A stretch of 64,000 nt of DNA, from assembly GCA_963383645.1 (NCBI GenBank), contig OY726561.1, positions 141,009,441 to 141,073,440 on the forward strand, given 5' to 3'. This stretch comes from Muscardinus avellanarius. Its lineage: Eukaryota; Chordata; Mammalia; Rodentia; Gliridae. Each line of letters begins with the position of its first letter. The first letter of the stretch is position 1. Of the stretch, positions 33,126-45,413 are shown piece after piece. Under the pieces are notes generated by a model. The model was not told the origin of the DNA, ran no database searches, and saw only the letters and a list, made by a program, of their open reading frames with translations. The position numbers and the translations under genes are program-made.

Positions 33126-34500
33126 AAGACAGAAAAAAAAAAGAGAAAGAAAACTCAGCCCCTGCCGTCAGGGGTCTTCAGGGAGACTCCGTCTGGGGGG
33201 AGGTCTGGCCTGCCCTAACTTCCATGACCCTGGGAGGCCACCGCGGGCTCCTCCACCTGGGGGCTCCGAGCCTGGGCTGCCCCTGAGCAGGCTAGCCTGC
33301 GGCTTCTCTGTCTGGAGCTGGGAAGGAGGCGCGGCCTGCGTTAGGGCAGCGGTCAGCCTCCCCCATCCTCCGCCGCCTCCTGGCTGAGGTCCTGCCGGGA
33401 CTCTTGCTCACTTGCTGGCTGTCTTGGCAGGAAGGCAGAATCAGCCATGCCTGCATCGCTCTGCCTGGGCCCGTGGACCCGGTGGGAATCCTCACGCGGA
33501 GGAGCGCCAGGCGCAGACTTCACCGTGCTGCGGTGGAGCCCAGGGACCTCGCTGGGCTTGGTGGGCAGGGCAGCCGGGACGCGTCTCCAGGCGGAAGGGA
33601 CTCAGCTCATCTGCTGTTCACTGGAGAAGACAGCCAGGGAGGGGCGTGCGCACCCCTAACAACCTGTCTGGGGCCCAGGACTTCCCTGCCGGGGGGCAGG
33701 AGGGAAAGGGGAGCCTCACAGGGGTCTCACGGCTGGCTGTGGCCTCAGGCACTCAGCTGGTGGGTCCGGACCCCCCAGGGGCTGTTCCTACAGGTTTTAG
33801 CCCTGTGCTTGAGTCCCAGGAGGGCTGGGAGGGGCTCCCTTTTGTCTCTGGCATTCATTTGGTGGCCCTGAGGCCGCTGGCCTGGGAGATGGGGGAGAAG
33901 GGCCGATGTGTAGCCTGTGGCCAAGGTGGGCATCTGCCTGTCTGTCTTGGGCGGGAGGTGGGGGCCGGGAGGGGGTGTCGCCCTCATGAATTTATGGTGA
34001 CTCTAGTGAAGCCTGGTATAGGCAGGGCTGGGGGCCGGGCGGCTCCTGGCCAGTGCGTGTGCCTCTTCAGCCGCTCAGATGCCCCTGACCATATCACGCC
34101 AGCCCCACCCCAGGTTCTGCCGGCTAAGCTTCTTAGAACCAGGACCCAGCACAAACAACATCTGTGCCCTGTTGTCCCAGGACGTGACCCTGGTGTGTTG
34201 AGACCCTTAGAGGGGCCTGGGGACACCGTGGGGCGCCTGGGAAGGCCCTGGGGACTCCCTGCTCCTGTACACCCACACCCAATCCACACACTGCGGCCAC
34301 AGAGGCTGCACCCTTGCCCAGGTCTCTGCCCGCCACGTGGTCCTGTTCTGGGCCTAGCCTGGTGGAGGGATCCGGGAGGAACTGGTGCGGGGGGGGGGGG
34401 TCTTCCCACCAGCCCCTCTGACAGGCCACCTCGCCTGGGGGCTCTGCTCCCTCCCCCGCAACAGTCTAACAGTCAGAGAAGAAAAGAGAAGAAACGAAGT
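33126..34500. other. Intergenic unique stretch
   Basis: GC-rich. It contains a long chance open frame on the plus strand (33412-34506) with no recognisable domain. Confidence 0.55.
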
Positions 34501-34562
34501 GTCTGAGGATGAGGACTGAGGGGTGGAAATTACCTCAACTGAATTTTAAAAACCCCTGGCTG

Positions 34563-34605
34563 GTTTCCATAGTAACAGAAAGGTGCATCCTATCACCATG
34601 GCAAC
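34563..34605 (+). promoter_or_regulatory. Tandem RFX X-box motifs
   Basis: Two full matches to the X-box pattern RYYNYY-N2-RRNRAC: GTTTCCATAGTAAC (34563-34576) and ATCACCATGGCAAC (34592-34605), 15 bp apart, in unique intergenic DNA about 15 kb upstream of SEMA3F. RFX factors bind such sites in ciliary and neuronal enhancers. The role here is inferred. Confidence 0.5.
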
Positions 34606-35570
34606 AGGCAAACACCGAGGCCTGCTGCTGGGATTGGGGATTTGGGATGTAGCCCGAGGGGGCGGGCCGGGGAGCCGGGTCTGGAGTTAGTCCATCCCCG
34701 CCGTTCTGGGGGTCCCTCGTCCCCTGGCAGTGGAGTCCCAGGAGAACAAATTGTGGGGTAATCCCCTGCCTCCCACCGCCCACCCCTCCCGTCTCACCGT
34801 CTCCAGCCTGGGAGCCTGGAGTGGGGTCCCAAGCCTGTGTAACTGGATTCTTCGCTGGGCAGAGTCTGGGCGTGGAGACCGACCGTCCAGCTCAGCCTGG
34901 ACCTTAGTGGGTCGGGGTGTGGCAGTCCCCATCGGGGTCACTGGCCTTGAGGAAGACGCGCTTGGCCAGGGGTCAGCTCCAGGATACCCTGAGGACAGCC
35001 AAGCCATACCTTGAAGACAAGGACACACCTGGGTGAAGGCTGTGCACCTGGGGGTGGTGCTTCTCAACGGGCAGCAGCCACCCTGCGAGGATCTGGGGGA
35101 CACCACTGGAGCTCCAGCAGCCCCCCTCGGCTTCCCCGAAGCCAGGGACTTTGTGGCCATCATGGGAGTGCCAGAGACAGAAGGAAGCCACGCCTGCCTC
35201 CCTGCCCCTTGGCGACCCGAGGCCCGTGGCCCATGCCAGGGGCTGGTCATCAGGCTCGCTGGCCCTGTGGCCTGTCGTTCTAGCCCCAGAGTGGGTCTCT
35301 TGGGCCACCCGGTGACGCCAGGAGCTGCTTGTTAGACACACCAGGGACCCTCCGCCCTTCCATTAATGCACTAGCTCTACTGTGGCTGAGTCAGAGAGCA
35401 GAGAGCCTGTGGGCCGCGCGGCCTTGGAGACCTGGCCCTGCAGGAGCGCACACAGCCCGCGTGCGCGTGTATGTGTGTGTGTGTGTACGCGCGTGTGTAC
35501 ACAGTGAGCGACAAAGTGGTGTTAGCCTTTGTAGGATTTCAGGAAGACACCTGAGCTGCTTCCTCCTGGG

Positions 35571-35611
<41 letters not shown>

Positions 35612-35679
35612 TGTGTCTATCTATGGACAGAGGGCTGAGGTAGAGGTTTGCAAAACCAGTCCTGGGGCAGAGAAAAGAC
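34606..35679. other. Intergenic unique stretch with TG microsatellites
   Basis: Unique DNA with short TG tracts at about 35467-35500 and a (TG)19 tract at 35572-35609. No gene was recognised. Confidence 0.6.
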
Positions 35680-36545
35680 TTTTCTTTGGCACTGGGAAAC
35701 AGAACCCACTGAGCTGCACCCCCAGCCTTTTTGACTTCTTTTTGTTGGTATGTTGTAGTCATACATCTTAATGGGATACCAGGTCCTTTTTGTGTGTGTG
35801 TGTGTGTGTGTGGTACTGGGGATGGAACCCTTCTACCTCCGGGCTACACTCCCAGATCTATTTTATATTTTATTTGAAAACAGGGTCTCTTAAGCCAGTG
35901 AGGCTGGCTTTGAACCTGCGCGATCCTCCCGTCTCCGCCTCCCGAGCGCGGGATGACAAGCGTGCCCACCACGCCCGGCTCAACCAGATCCTTCTTAATT
36001 TTTACTTTATTTTTCAGCACTGGAAATTGACCTCAGAAGCATTCTACTTCTGAGCTACACCCCCAGTCCTATTTTTTTTATTCTTTATTTTGAAACAGGG
36101 TCTAAGTTTCGGAGAACCTCACTAAGTAGCTGAGGCTGGCCCCGAAACTATGATCCTCCTGTCTCAGCCTCCCCAGCTTCCCAAGTACTGGGATTACAAG
36201 TGTGCACTATCATACCCAGCTAAGATCCTTTTTAATTAATTAATTAATTAATTAATTACTGTTTGAGTACTGGGGATTGAACCCAGGGGCATTCTACCTC
36301 TGAGCTATACCTTCAGGACTATATTTTATTCTTTATTTTGAAACAGGGCCTCACTAAGTAGCTGAGGCTAGCCTGGCCGCGAACCTGAGATCCTTTTGTC
36401 TCAACCCCCAGCTGATTGTTTTTATTTTTATGTTGAAGCAGGGTCTTGCTAGCTTCCCCAGGCTGGCCTGGAAAGCGCTATCCTCCTCCGCTGACTCCCT
36501 AAGTGAAGGAGTTACAAGTGTGTGCTACTGCACCTGACTAAGGAC
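35680..36545 (-). repeat. Reverse SINE array with (TTAA)n
   Basis: At least four reverse B1-dID units (about 35685-35735, 35812-35985, 36012-36225, 36262-36412, with a left-arm remnant to 36540). A TG tract lies at 35794-35811 and a TTAA repeat at 36231-36258. Confidence 0.83.
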
Positions 36546-37154
36546 TTTTTATCACTAGCACCCTTGGTATGGAGGGGCTGAGGCAGGTCAGACTGGCAGG
36601 GGTGCCGTCCTGGCCCCTGGGGGGGGGGAGTGCCCAGACCACACCTCTCCAGGCCTGGGTCTGCATACACAGGTCCCGGGCTCAGCCCCGCAGCCCCGCT
36701 GAGAGGTTTTGAGGTTCTGATCTCCATCTGTGGCCTCTCCCAGGGCGCAGCTCCAGGTGGGGTGCAGCCGAGTGGACAGTGGTGCTCCCCCAGGACTTGG
36801 GCCTGTAGCCTGCAAGTGGGCGCACCGGGTCCAAGGCAAGAGGCCGACCCAGAGCTGAGGCCCACTCTGTACCAAAGGGATGGCCGGCCCCAGGCTTCCA
36901 GGGGGGAAGGGGGCCTGGGGCCCGCTGCGCAGAAGCCAGAGAGGGAGGCGGGGGTCCCCCTGGCTGCCCCTCCACTCCTGAGTCAGAAGCAGGCTTGGAA
37001 TCCATGGCTGACCCCACTGGTCACCTGGGCCCACACTCGGGCCAGGAGCGCCCAGTCTCACTGGAATCCCCGTGGCTGCCTTCAGGGCTGCCTTCAGTGT
37101 CCTCGCTGGTGACTGTCCCCTGGCTACAGCAGTGCCCACACGGGAGTAGAGGCT
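36546..37154. other. Intergenic unique stretch
   Basis: GC-rich; nothing recognisable. Confidence 0.55.
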
Positions 37155-37512
37155 AAGTGTGTCCCCAGGACACTCCTGTCTCTGCCTCCTGAATGCCGGG
37201 ATCACAAGGTGTGCCACCATGCCTGGCCCGCCCTATCTTTATTTTGAAGCAGGATCTCAGTCAGTTGCAGAAGGTCCCACGAGGCGCACCTGCGATCCTC
37301 TTGTCTCAGCCTCCCAAGTGCCACGCCCGGCTTGTTTTTGGTGGTAATACTAGAGATTGAACCCAGGCACATTCTACCTCCAAGGTATACCGCAGCCCTT
37401 TTTAATTTTTTTATTTTGAAACAGGATCTTGCTAAGCAGCTGAAGCTGGCCTCAAACCTAGGATCCTCCTGTCTCAGCCTCCCCATGCTGCGATCACAGG
37501 CTAGGGCCACCG
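37155..37512 (-). repeat. Reverse B1-dID SINE fragments
   Basis: A left-arm remnant (37163-37228), a linker plus left arm (37232-37332) and a nearly full reverse dimer (37335-37510) with the ACTAGAGATTGAACCCAGGC dID end. Confidence 0.82.
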
Positions 37513-40500
37513 CGTCACAGTGGGCAGAGTGTGGATTCCAGCACCCTGCCTGGCTCTGCTCAAGTCGCATGTGCTGGGGTCGGTGCTTCTGCTCCACAGG
37601 TGCACGGGGCTCAGCATCTCCTGCTTCCGGAGCCGCACCTGTTCACGCACTGAACATCGAGCTGCTGGACCTGGGGCCCAGATGGGGAGATGCTGGAGAT
37701 GGGAAGGGGGCCAGCCCAGAGGAGCTTGTCCTGGGCTGGGGGCAGGAAATGGCTGGGATCTGTGACCTAGAACAGGGGCTGGAGTCACTCCCTGATCTTG
37801 CCCCTCAGAGGGTGCCAAGCGGCCCTCCTGCCAGCCCTGCTCCCCGCGACTGCGGGTCTGTGGTGGGGGAGCCTTGGCCGGGTGCACCTCGGAGGCAGAT
37901 CCCTCCTGCCCTAGCTCCTGAGCCCTGTCCCCTGCCAGCTGCCCTCCCCAAGCCTGCCCAGCCCCCTCTGAATGTGGAGCCCAGAGAGGGGCACTCCAGG
38001 GAGCTCAGCACCGGAGGCCGGGCGTCGCCCTCTCCGAGGAGGCTCGGGTCCTTGGCTGAGGCCGCTTCTGCAGCTCCCTCTCAGGACAAAGGTTTGGGCT
38101 GGACCTGGCAGACCCCCGCTTATGGCCTCATAAATATTTATCAGACTCCAGGGGCCTGAGCCTGCAGCTGGCTGGGCAGGGGCGGGGCGGGCAGATGCAG
38201 GAGGGTCTGGGCGTCCCTAATGAGGGAGTGGAGAGAGGAGAGTGCCACCTGGGCCCAGGGCTCTTCGGGGAGGAGAGGACAGATGGACAGCGAGACAGTC
38301 GGAGGAGCCTCAGGGACTCCGGCCTCCCATGCACCCCAGGAATGTGAGGAGGAGCCTGGAGGCGGAGGCTGAGAGGCGGCACTGCAGCCTCCTCCGTGGG
38401 GCATCCTGGAGCTGCCCCCCCAGATGGTACCCTCCTCTCCAACCCTGGAGCTGGGGCCGCCCCCTCTTCCCGCCCTCCCTTCTGCCCACACCCTCGCTAG
38501 AAAGGCTCTGCTGTCCAGGCCCCCCACGATAACCCTGTTCTCCATCCCCAGACCTGCCTCCCACGTTCAGGGCCCCCCTTCGCCCACAGGAACCCCTCCC
38601 CGAGGCCCTGCAAGCCCCTTGGGCGCCCAGCGCACAGTCCCGCTGGGGCCACAGGTGGGATGGACGCTCCCGCTCAGAGCGGGGCCTGGGGAAGTGGGGG
38701 GACTAGGGGCAGAGAGGGCACGCTTGGGGCCCGGAGCCTCCTCAGGCAAGCGCGGCCTGACAGGGGGGACTGCGCCAGGCAGCGAACCCCCAGCAGATAA
38801 TGAGGGCGGCGGGAAGGCGGCCGCGGGCGCAGCCTGGGGGAAGCCGCCTCGAGCCCAGAGCGCTCATTAGTGCAGCTAAGTGGGTCAGCCGCTCCCCCAG
38901 CCGCGCCAGGTGTGGGCGGGAGGGAGGATCCGAGCCCATTGTCTCCCTGCGAGCCCCAGGCCCCGCTCCCGCACCCCCTTCCTGAGCCTCTGCCCCTTAA
39001 GGCCCCCCCTAGCGCCCGCCTCTCCCCCTCCCCCGGAGCCCGACCTCCTCCCCAGGCCCCTGGAGGCAGCCCTCTCCCCGCCGGTGCCCACCCCCAGGTG
39101 CGGCCCTCAGCCAGCCTCCCTGAGGCACCCTCCAGACGGAGCCACACCTGGGAGAAATTGAAATCTTAGACGCTTCCCCGCCCCCGCCCAGGAGGCTGAC
39201 ATCCCAGTCCCAGCCGCCAAAGGAGAGAAACGCGGCTCTGGGGGGCCCCCCCGCACAAGCATCCGGGTCCAGGCGGGAGCCCGGCAGGGCCTTCCTGACC
39301 CCCTCCCCGGTGCCAGCTGGCCCTGGACATCCCCGCGGGCTCGGGCTCCAGGGGCCAGGATGATGGAGACCATCCTAGTACTGGGGGAGGGGCGCGGAGC
39401 AGGTCTTCTGTGTGGGGGCGCCGGGTCCCCCTCTCAAATCCGGGCAGAGCTGGCTGAGAATGGAAACTGGGAGCCTGTGAGCTATGCCTCCCTCCTGGCC
39501 CCTGGACAAGGGCTAGAAAATGGATGAAACGCTGCATGATGTGAGGTTAGGCCTGGGGGCTGAGTGACCAACCTGTCCTCACCAGCCCCACGCCGTCCCT
39601 GGGCCTCCGTGCATGACTTCTCTGGGCCTGGCTGCACAAGAGTTAATCTCAGGGCTCCCACCCACCCCACGTGCACAGTCAAATTCCAGGAACGCTTTCC
39701 ATTAAGGACCTTGGAGCAGATTTCATTTACATTAATAAGAACCAGAGAAACCTGTGGGGGGGTGGCTGTGCTCGCTGCTCAGTTGTCTTGAGTCTGGCGG
39801 GGTTCGCCAGGGGCTCGCGGGCCTCCTGGCCCTAGAGGACAGGCCTGTGCCAAGCCAGTGCTGGGTGCTAGGGGAGAGGTGGGGCCCGCAGAGCCCGCTG
39901 GCCCTGAGGGCCCGGTGGTGAGCCTGGAGCTCTTGGAGCAGACCCACTGTGGCCCGTCTTTGAGCCTCAGTTTACCAATCTGTTGCTGTCCTCTCTCCTG
40001 CCCTGGAGGGGGGATGCCCAGGCTCCAGCCCATCTGCTTAAGGAGTTGGTACCCTTCCTCAGCCTTCTCCCCCTCCAGCTTGGCCTTTCCGCCCTACAGG
40101 GGAGCAGCAGTTGACCCTCTTGGGTCTGTTCAGCGAGCTCAGGAACCTGCTTTGGGTGGAAACTGCCAAGATTCACCTACCTGGAAAAAGCCCACAGAAT
40201 GACTGCGTATGTGCACGAGAGTGCGTGCCGGGCGCTGGCCGGGGCCAGCCCTGCTGAGGTCCTGGGGCTCCCCAGCCCTTCCCGGGGCCTGGCCCCTGGC
40301 CAGGGCAGGCTGCTCCTTTGTGGGGGATGGAGAGCCTCTGTCCCCCTCCCCCAGGGGGCAGGGCCGGCTGCGTCTGTATGTAGCTACGGCTGAGCTTGGA
40401 TGACTGCTGTGCCAGTGGCCAGGACAGAGTGGGCATGAGTGCAGCTGCAGGTGGGAGCCTGGCACACTTGGAGGGTGCTTGAGCGTGCGTGCGTGTGTCC

Positions 40501-42852
40501 TGCTGATGGTCCCCCAGCCCAGCCCCGGGTGGGGGAGGAGGAGGAAGGAGAAGCCCCAGTCCTGGTAGTTGGCTGTGCTGGGCCTGGGGACCCTGGGCTG
40601 AAGCCAGCCCTGCAGAATAGGATCTGGGCTCCCACACCGCCCTGCCCTGCCCCCCTCCAGCTTGGGGGTGGTGGGGAGAGGCTCGTGGCTCCTTCTCCCA
40701 CAGCCTCTGTCCAGCTGGGAGCCTGTCACAATGGAAGGTGGGCAGGGCCCCGCCAGGCTTCCGAGCTGCCTCCCCCAGGCGGAGCTCCCGCTCAGCTGTC
40801 TTATCTCAGCAGCCGGGGCACTGTGCAATCAGACGCCCAGACCCCTCTGTGCCCGCCGCCCCCTCCCGGCCCCCTCAGCCCTGCAGACCTCTCCAGCTCT
40901 TCCTGGGACCCTCCCGGCCGGCTCTGTGTTCCATCCTCTTTCCTGTCTTGGTCTGGCTTCTCTCTCCAGGCTGTGGGGCATCCCAAGGCCCAGGTCCCTT
41001 CAGGGTTGGAATGCATCGTTGCTGCTGGAGCCTAGGCTTGTCCCCACACAAGGGACGTCTCTGCTGACCCCTAGGACCTGGGTGGGTGCACCCAGGTTGG
41101 AATCGGGGCTCCGCATTCACCAGCAGCTCAACCCAGCGAAGCGACCTCCAGCAACTGCTTGGAGCTTGTGCTGAAAGTGGTGCTCACAGGAAGCCACTGA
41201 GGGCCTGTCGCTGGCCTGCCTGCCTCCTTCCAGAAAGCTCTTCCTAGCTAGGTGTGGCCCAGTTCGGACAGGGCTCTGGTCTTCCCCCAAGTCCACGGGT
41301 CCACCCCGTCCTGCTGCCCTTTGGGAGGCCAGGGGGGACCTGTGGGCACCCCATTTCCATCCGGAGCCCGGGCAAGCTTGCCTCCGAGCTGCAGGTCTGC
41401 TGTGGGCCTGTTATGAGTGTTTCTGTGAGTCAGTAATCATGCGGAAGGGTGGCAGGAGCCTGAGAGGCCGGAATGCATTATCGACCACAGAAATTATTTA
41501 CCTGGTTGGCAAGGATTGCTGAGACTGAGCACTTACTGCGTGCACCACCAGCCTGGCTCTCGCCTGGCCTCTGGCCGCAGTGGGAATACCTCCCCTCCTA
41601 GCCAGTGGGGTCCTTGGTGTGGGGCGGGGGGGCTCTCAGGAGATTACAGGCTGGCAGGCTTGGAGCCCCCCACAAAGAGCTCCAAGACCCAAGTTCTAGG
41701 CAGGTCTTCCTGAGTCTTGGAGGCCTGGGAAGAGGCCCTGGGAACCCAGGACCTCAGAGTTGGTGGGACGCCTCCAAAACCCAGCCCTGCCAGCTAAGGT
41801 GATGGAGTGCTGCCACCTGGAGGCCACCGGCAGCACAGTCCTCTCAGACAAGCTCCCGGCTCCCTCTCCTCTGTCCCTAAGGGCATTTGTCCCTCCGGAA
41901 TCAGGGTGGCTGGGCCCCGGGTGCCCTTGAGACCCCCCAGCCAGACTATGCATGCCTGGGAAGCTTAGCTCAGGCCTGGCTGCTCATCTGGGCTTTACAA
42001 CTTGTTTGATGCACGGCCATGACAGCTGCTCCTGGACGGCCCTCAAAGCTCTGCACGCTGCAGCAGCTGTCCCAGGCGGGCAGTCTGGACTCAGGCTCGG
42101 GAACCCTGGAGGTTCCCTCGAGGTCAGCAGAGGCCCTTTCCAAATTTGGGTGTTAGCTTTGCCGAGTTGGGAAGTGTGGTTACTTTCAGCATGGCACATC
42201 AGGCCTGCTGGGAGGCCCAGCGCACAGGCCAGGGCAGAGGCGCACCCGGGCTTGCGTGGAAGCCACCGAGTCCTGGGGCTCGGTCCCAGCCTCTAGCTGT
42301 CCGCTTAGCCCAGGTGCGGGGTGGCTGCAGTCGCCTGCCTGAGTAGGCTGGTGAAAGGTGCGGCTGCCCAGGAGGGTGAAGGCCAGAGGGGCCTGCGTTT
42401 TTGCCTCAGTCTTGTGCCCTGAGGATGGGCCGGCGGTGCTAAGGGCAGGTGCTGGCCCAGAGCAGTGCAGGGGGGCAGCCTGGAGCCACGCAGGGGAAGG
42501 GGCCGGGCAGCGCAGAGGGCCGAGGGCCTTCCAGGCGTGGGGAAGTCAGCTGTGCTCCATGCTGGTGGGCGCTGGCGCCCCAGGAAAGGGGCTTCCTGGC
42601 AGCCTGGGCCGCGCAGGGTGCCCGTCATTAAGAGCTCACCGAAGAGCTGTCCAAGTTGCCTGTCAGATGTCACTAATTAGGCTGCCGGCGGCTGGCTGCT
42701 GCCAGGTGCCATGTGGGCATCCGGCATCTCCCTTGAGGCAGCGGGATGGGGCTGACCTGCCCCAGGGCTGCCTCAGCCGGTAGGCATGTGTCCCGGAGAG
42801 TCATCCCTACCCTGGCTTCAGGAACTCCGGGCCTCATTTGTGAGGTTCAAAA
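37513..42852. other. Largest SINE-free intergenic block
   Basis: About 5.3 kb of unique DNA between the SINE clusters, the longest repeat-poor stretch between the two genes. It contains several AT-rich or homeobox-like islands: 38127-38145 (CTCATAAATATTTATC), 38212-38220 (CCTAATGAG), 38798-38880, 39655-39755, 41420-41525 and 42620-42690. No coding exon was recognised. Retention of unique sequence with such islands suggests regulatory content, which is inferred. Confidence 0.5.
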
Positions 42853-43255
42853 GCCGGGTGTGGTGGCACACACGCCTGTAATTCCAGCATTTGGGAGGCT
42901 GAGACAGGAGGATCTAGGTTTGCAGACAGCCTCAGCTATTTAGCGAGGCCCTTTGCAACTCTGAGTTTTTTTTTTTTTTGGTGGTACTGGGGTTCCTGGA
43001 AGCCCTTCTACCTCTGGGCTACACTCCCAGACCTACTTTTTATATTTTTATTTGAAAACAGGGTCTCTTCCGCCAGTGCGGCTGGCTTTGAACCTGCGCG
43101 ATCCTCCCGTCTCTGCCTCCCAAGCACAGGGATTATAAGCATGCGCCACCACGCCCGGCTAGTGAGATTGTTTTAAAATAAACAACAAAAATAGGACTGG
43201 GGTGGGCTTGTAGGCCGAATGCCCCTAGGTTCCATCCCCACTGCACCTGTGCATG
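42853..43255. repeat. Forward SINE interrupted by a reverse second-subfamily SINE
   Basis: Forward left arm 42853-42966, reverse element 42967-43160 (T-run, GTGGTACTGGGGTTCCTGGA, to CCACCACGCCCGGCT), then the rest of the forward element (GTGAGATTG, linker, GGACTGGGGTGGGCTTG) to about 43235. A GC/AC alternating run follows (43249-43280). Confidence 0.87.
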
Positions 43256-43287
43256 CGCGCGTGCACGCACACACACACGTAAAAGGC

Positions 43288-43405
43288 TTATTCTAGGTGG
43301 ACATGGTGGTACACATCTGTAATTCTACTACTTGGGAGGCAGAGATGGGAGGATTGCAGATTTGAGGTCAGCCTCAGCCACCTAGTCAAAACAAAATGTA
43401 AAAAG
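43288..43405 (+). repeat. B1-like left arm
   Basis: GTGGACATGGTGGTACACAT to CAGCCTCAGCCACCTAGTC with an A-rich end. No dID arm. Confidence 0.78.
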
Positions 43406-43779
43406 GGCTGTGACCTTTCCCGACTACTCCCAGCCTGCAGAGCTCAAACTGGCTGCCTGGCAGTGTAGTGCGCCTCACGGCGGTGGCCCACGGCTCTGAG
43501 GCCCTGGCTCGCTGCCGGCGGTCTTTCTCCAGCTTGGTGCTGGAGATGAGGCTGGGCTGCCTGCACCTAGGACAGAGCCTGCAACGTCCCAGCATCCCAT
43601 GTCTCAAGTGGTGGGGCAGCGGGGTGCTGCGGGAGGGAAAGCCGCCATCTAGCTCTTGTCTCAGCAGAGGGCAGACGGCCACCACCCGGAGGTTCTGCCC
43701 GCCCTGGCCTATCTGGAATCACCTGAAAACTGGACAAGTACTTACATTCACTTGGGTCTTAGAAACTGCACGTGGAATG
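43406..43779. other. Intergenic unique spacer
   Basis: Short unique segment between SINE clusters. It includes a 13/14 match to the CTCF core pattern at 43661-43674. No gene was seen. Confidence 0.5.
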
Positions 43780-45380
43780 GCTGGGCATGGCAGCCTCTGC
43801 CTGTACTCTTAGTACTTGGGAGGCTGAGATGAAAGGAAGGCCAGGCTCCAACTTAGTGATGACTCAAAGAAATTTGGCAAGACCATATTTCAAAATAAAA
43901 AATAAAAGCCGGGCGTGGTGGCGCACGCCTGTAATCCCAGCATTCGGGAGGCTGAGACCATAGGATCGCGGTTCACGGACAACCTCAGCTACTTAGTGAG
44001 GCCCTCTGCAACTCAGTGAGACCCGGTTTCAAAATAAAGAATAAAAAATAGGGCAGGGGGTGTAGCTCAGAGGTCGAATGCCCCTGGGTTCCACCCCCAG
44101 ACCCAAACACACACACACAAAAAGCGGAGTGTGGTGATGCATGCTTGTAATCCCAGTACTGGGGAGGCTGAGACAGGAGGATCTGGGTTCACAGCCAGAC
44201 TCAGTTACTTAGTGAGACCTTGTTTCAAAATAAAGAAAAAACCAGGCCAGGGGTATAGCTTAGAGGTATGATGCTCCTGGGTTTCATTTCCAGTATTAAG
44301 AAACTAGAAGCGGAAAAACTCACTTGATTATGGCTGAGTTTCCATGTTAAACTCTCGGTTCAGTTTAAAACACGCCTGAAGCCGGGCGTGGTGGCACACA
44401 CTTGTAATCCCCGCACTTGGGAGGCTGAGACAGGAGAATTGCACGGGTTCGAAGCCAGCCTCAGCTACTTAGTGAGGCTTTCAGCAACCTAGTGACACCC
44501 TGTTTCCAAATTAAAAGAAAAAAAAAAAAAGGTCTGGAAGTATAGCCTGGAGGTAGAAAGCCTCTGGGTTCCACCCCCAGTACCACAAACAAAACAAAAC
44601 AAAACAAAACCGGCCTAAAGCAAGGTGTGGTAGGCATGGTTGTGAGCCCAGTGCTTGGAGGCTGAGGCAGGACTGTAGGTTTCAGGACAGCCTCAGGAAC
44701 TAGTGAGACTTATCAACCTAGCAAGACCCTGTCTCAAAAGAAAAATGAGGCCAGGTGTGGCCCACACTCTTAATCTTAGTACTTGGGAGGCTGAGACCAG
44801 AGGATGGTGGTTCACAGCCAGCCGCGCTATTTAGTGAGGCCTCTGCAACTCAGTGAGACCCTGTTTCAAAATAAAGGATAAAAAATAGACTGAGAGTGTA
44901 GCTCAGAGGTAGGTTCAACCCCCTGCCCCACCATAGGAAAAAAAGATGTTAAAGTCCTGCTGGGTGTGGTGGCGCACACCTGTAATCCAGTGACTTGGAG
45001 GCTAAGGAAAGAAGATTTCGAGTTTGAGGCAGCCTGGGCAATATAGAAAGTCACTGTCTTAAACAAAACACAAAGCTGTGTGTGCTGGCGCACACTTGTC
45101 ATCCCAGCATTCGCGAGGCTGAGACAGGAGGATTGCGGTTCGCAGACAGCTTCAGCTACTTAGCGAGGCCCCTTGCAACTTTCAAAATAAAGAATAAAGA
45201 ATAAAAAGTAGGGCTGGGGGCCGGGTGTGGTGGCACATAAGTTTGTAATCCCAGTGCTTGGGAGGCAGAGACAGGAGGACCGCGCAGGTTCGAAGTCAGC
45301 CGCCCTGGCTTAAGAGACCCTGTTTCCAAATAAAAAATATAAAAATAGGTCTGGGAGGACTTCCAGGAACCCCAGTACCA

Positions 45381-45413
<33 letters not shown>

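Noticed and set aside
33412..34506. 364-codon plus-strand open frame in intergenic DNA
   Set aside because: No recognisable domain and compositionally like the flanking GC-rich spacer. Coding conservation would be needed to revive it.
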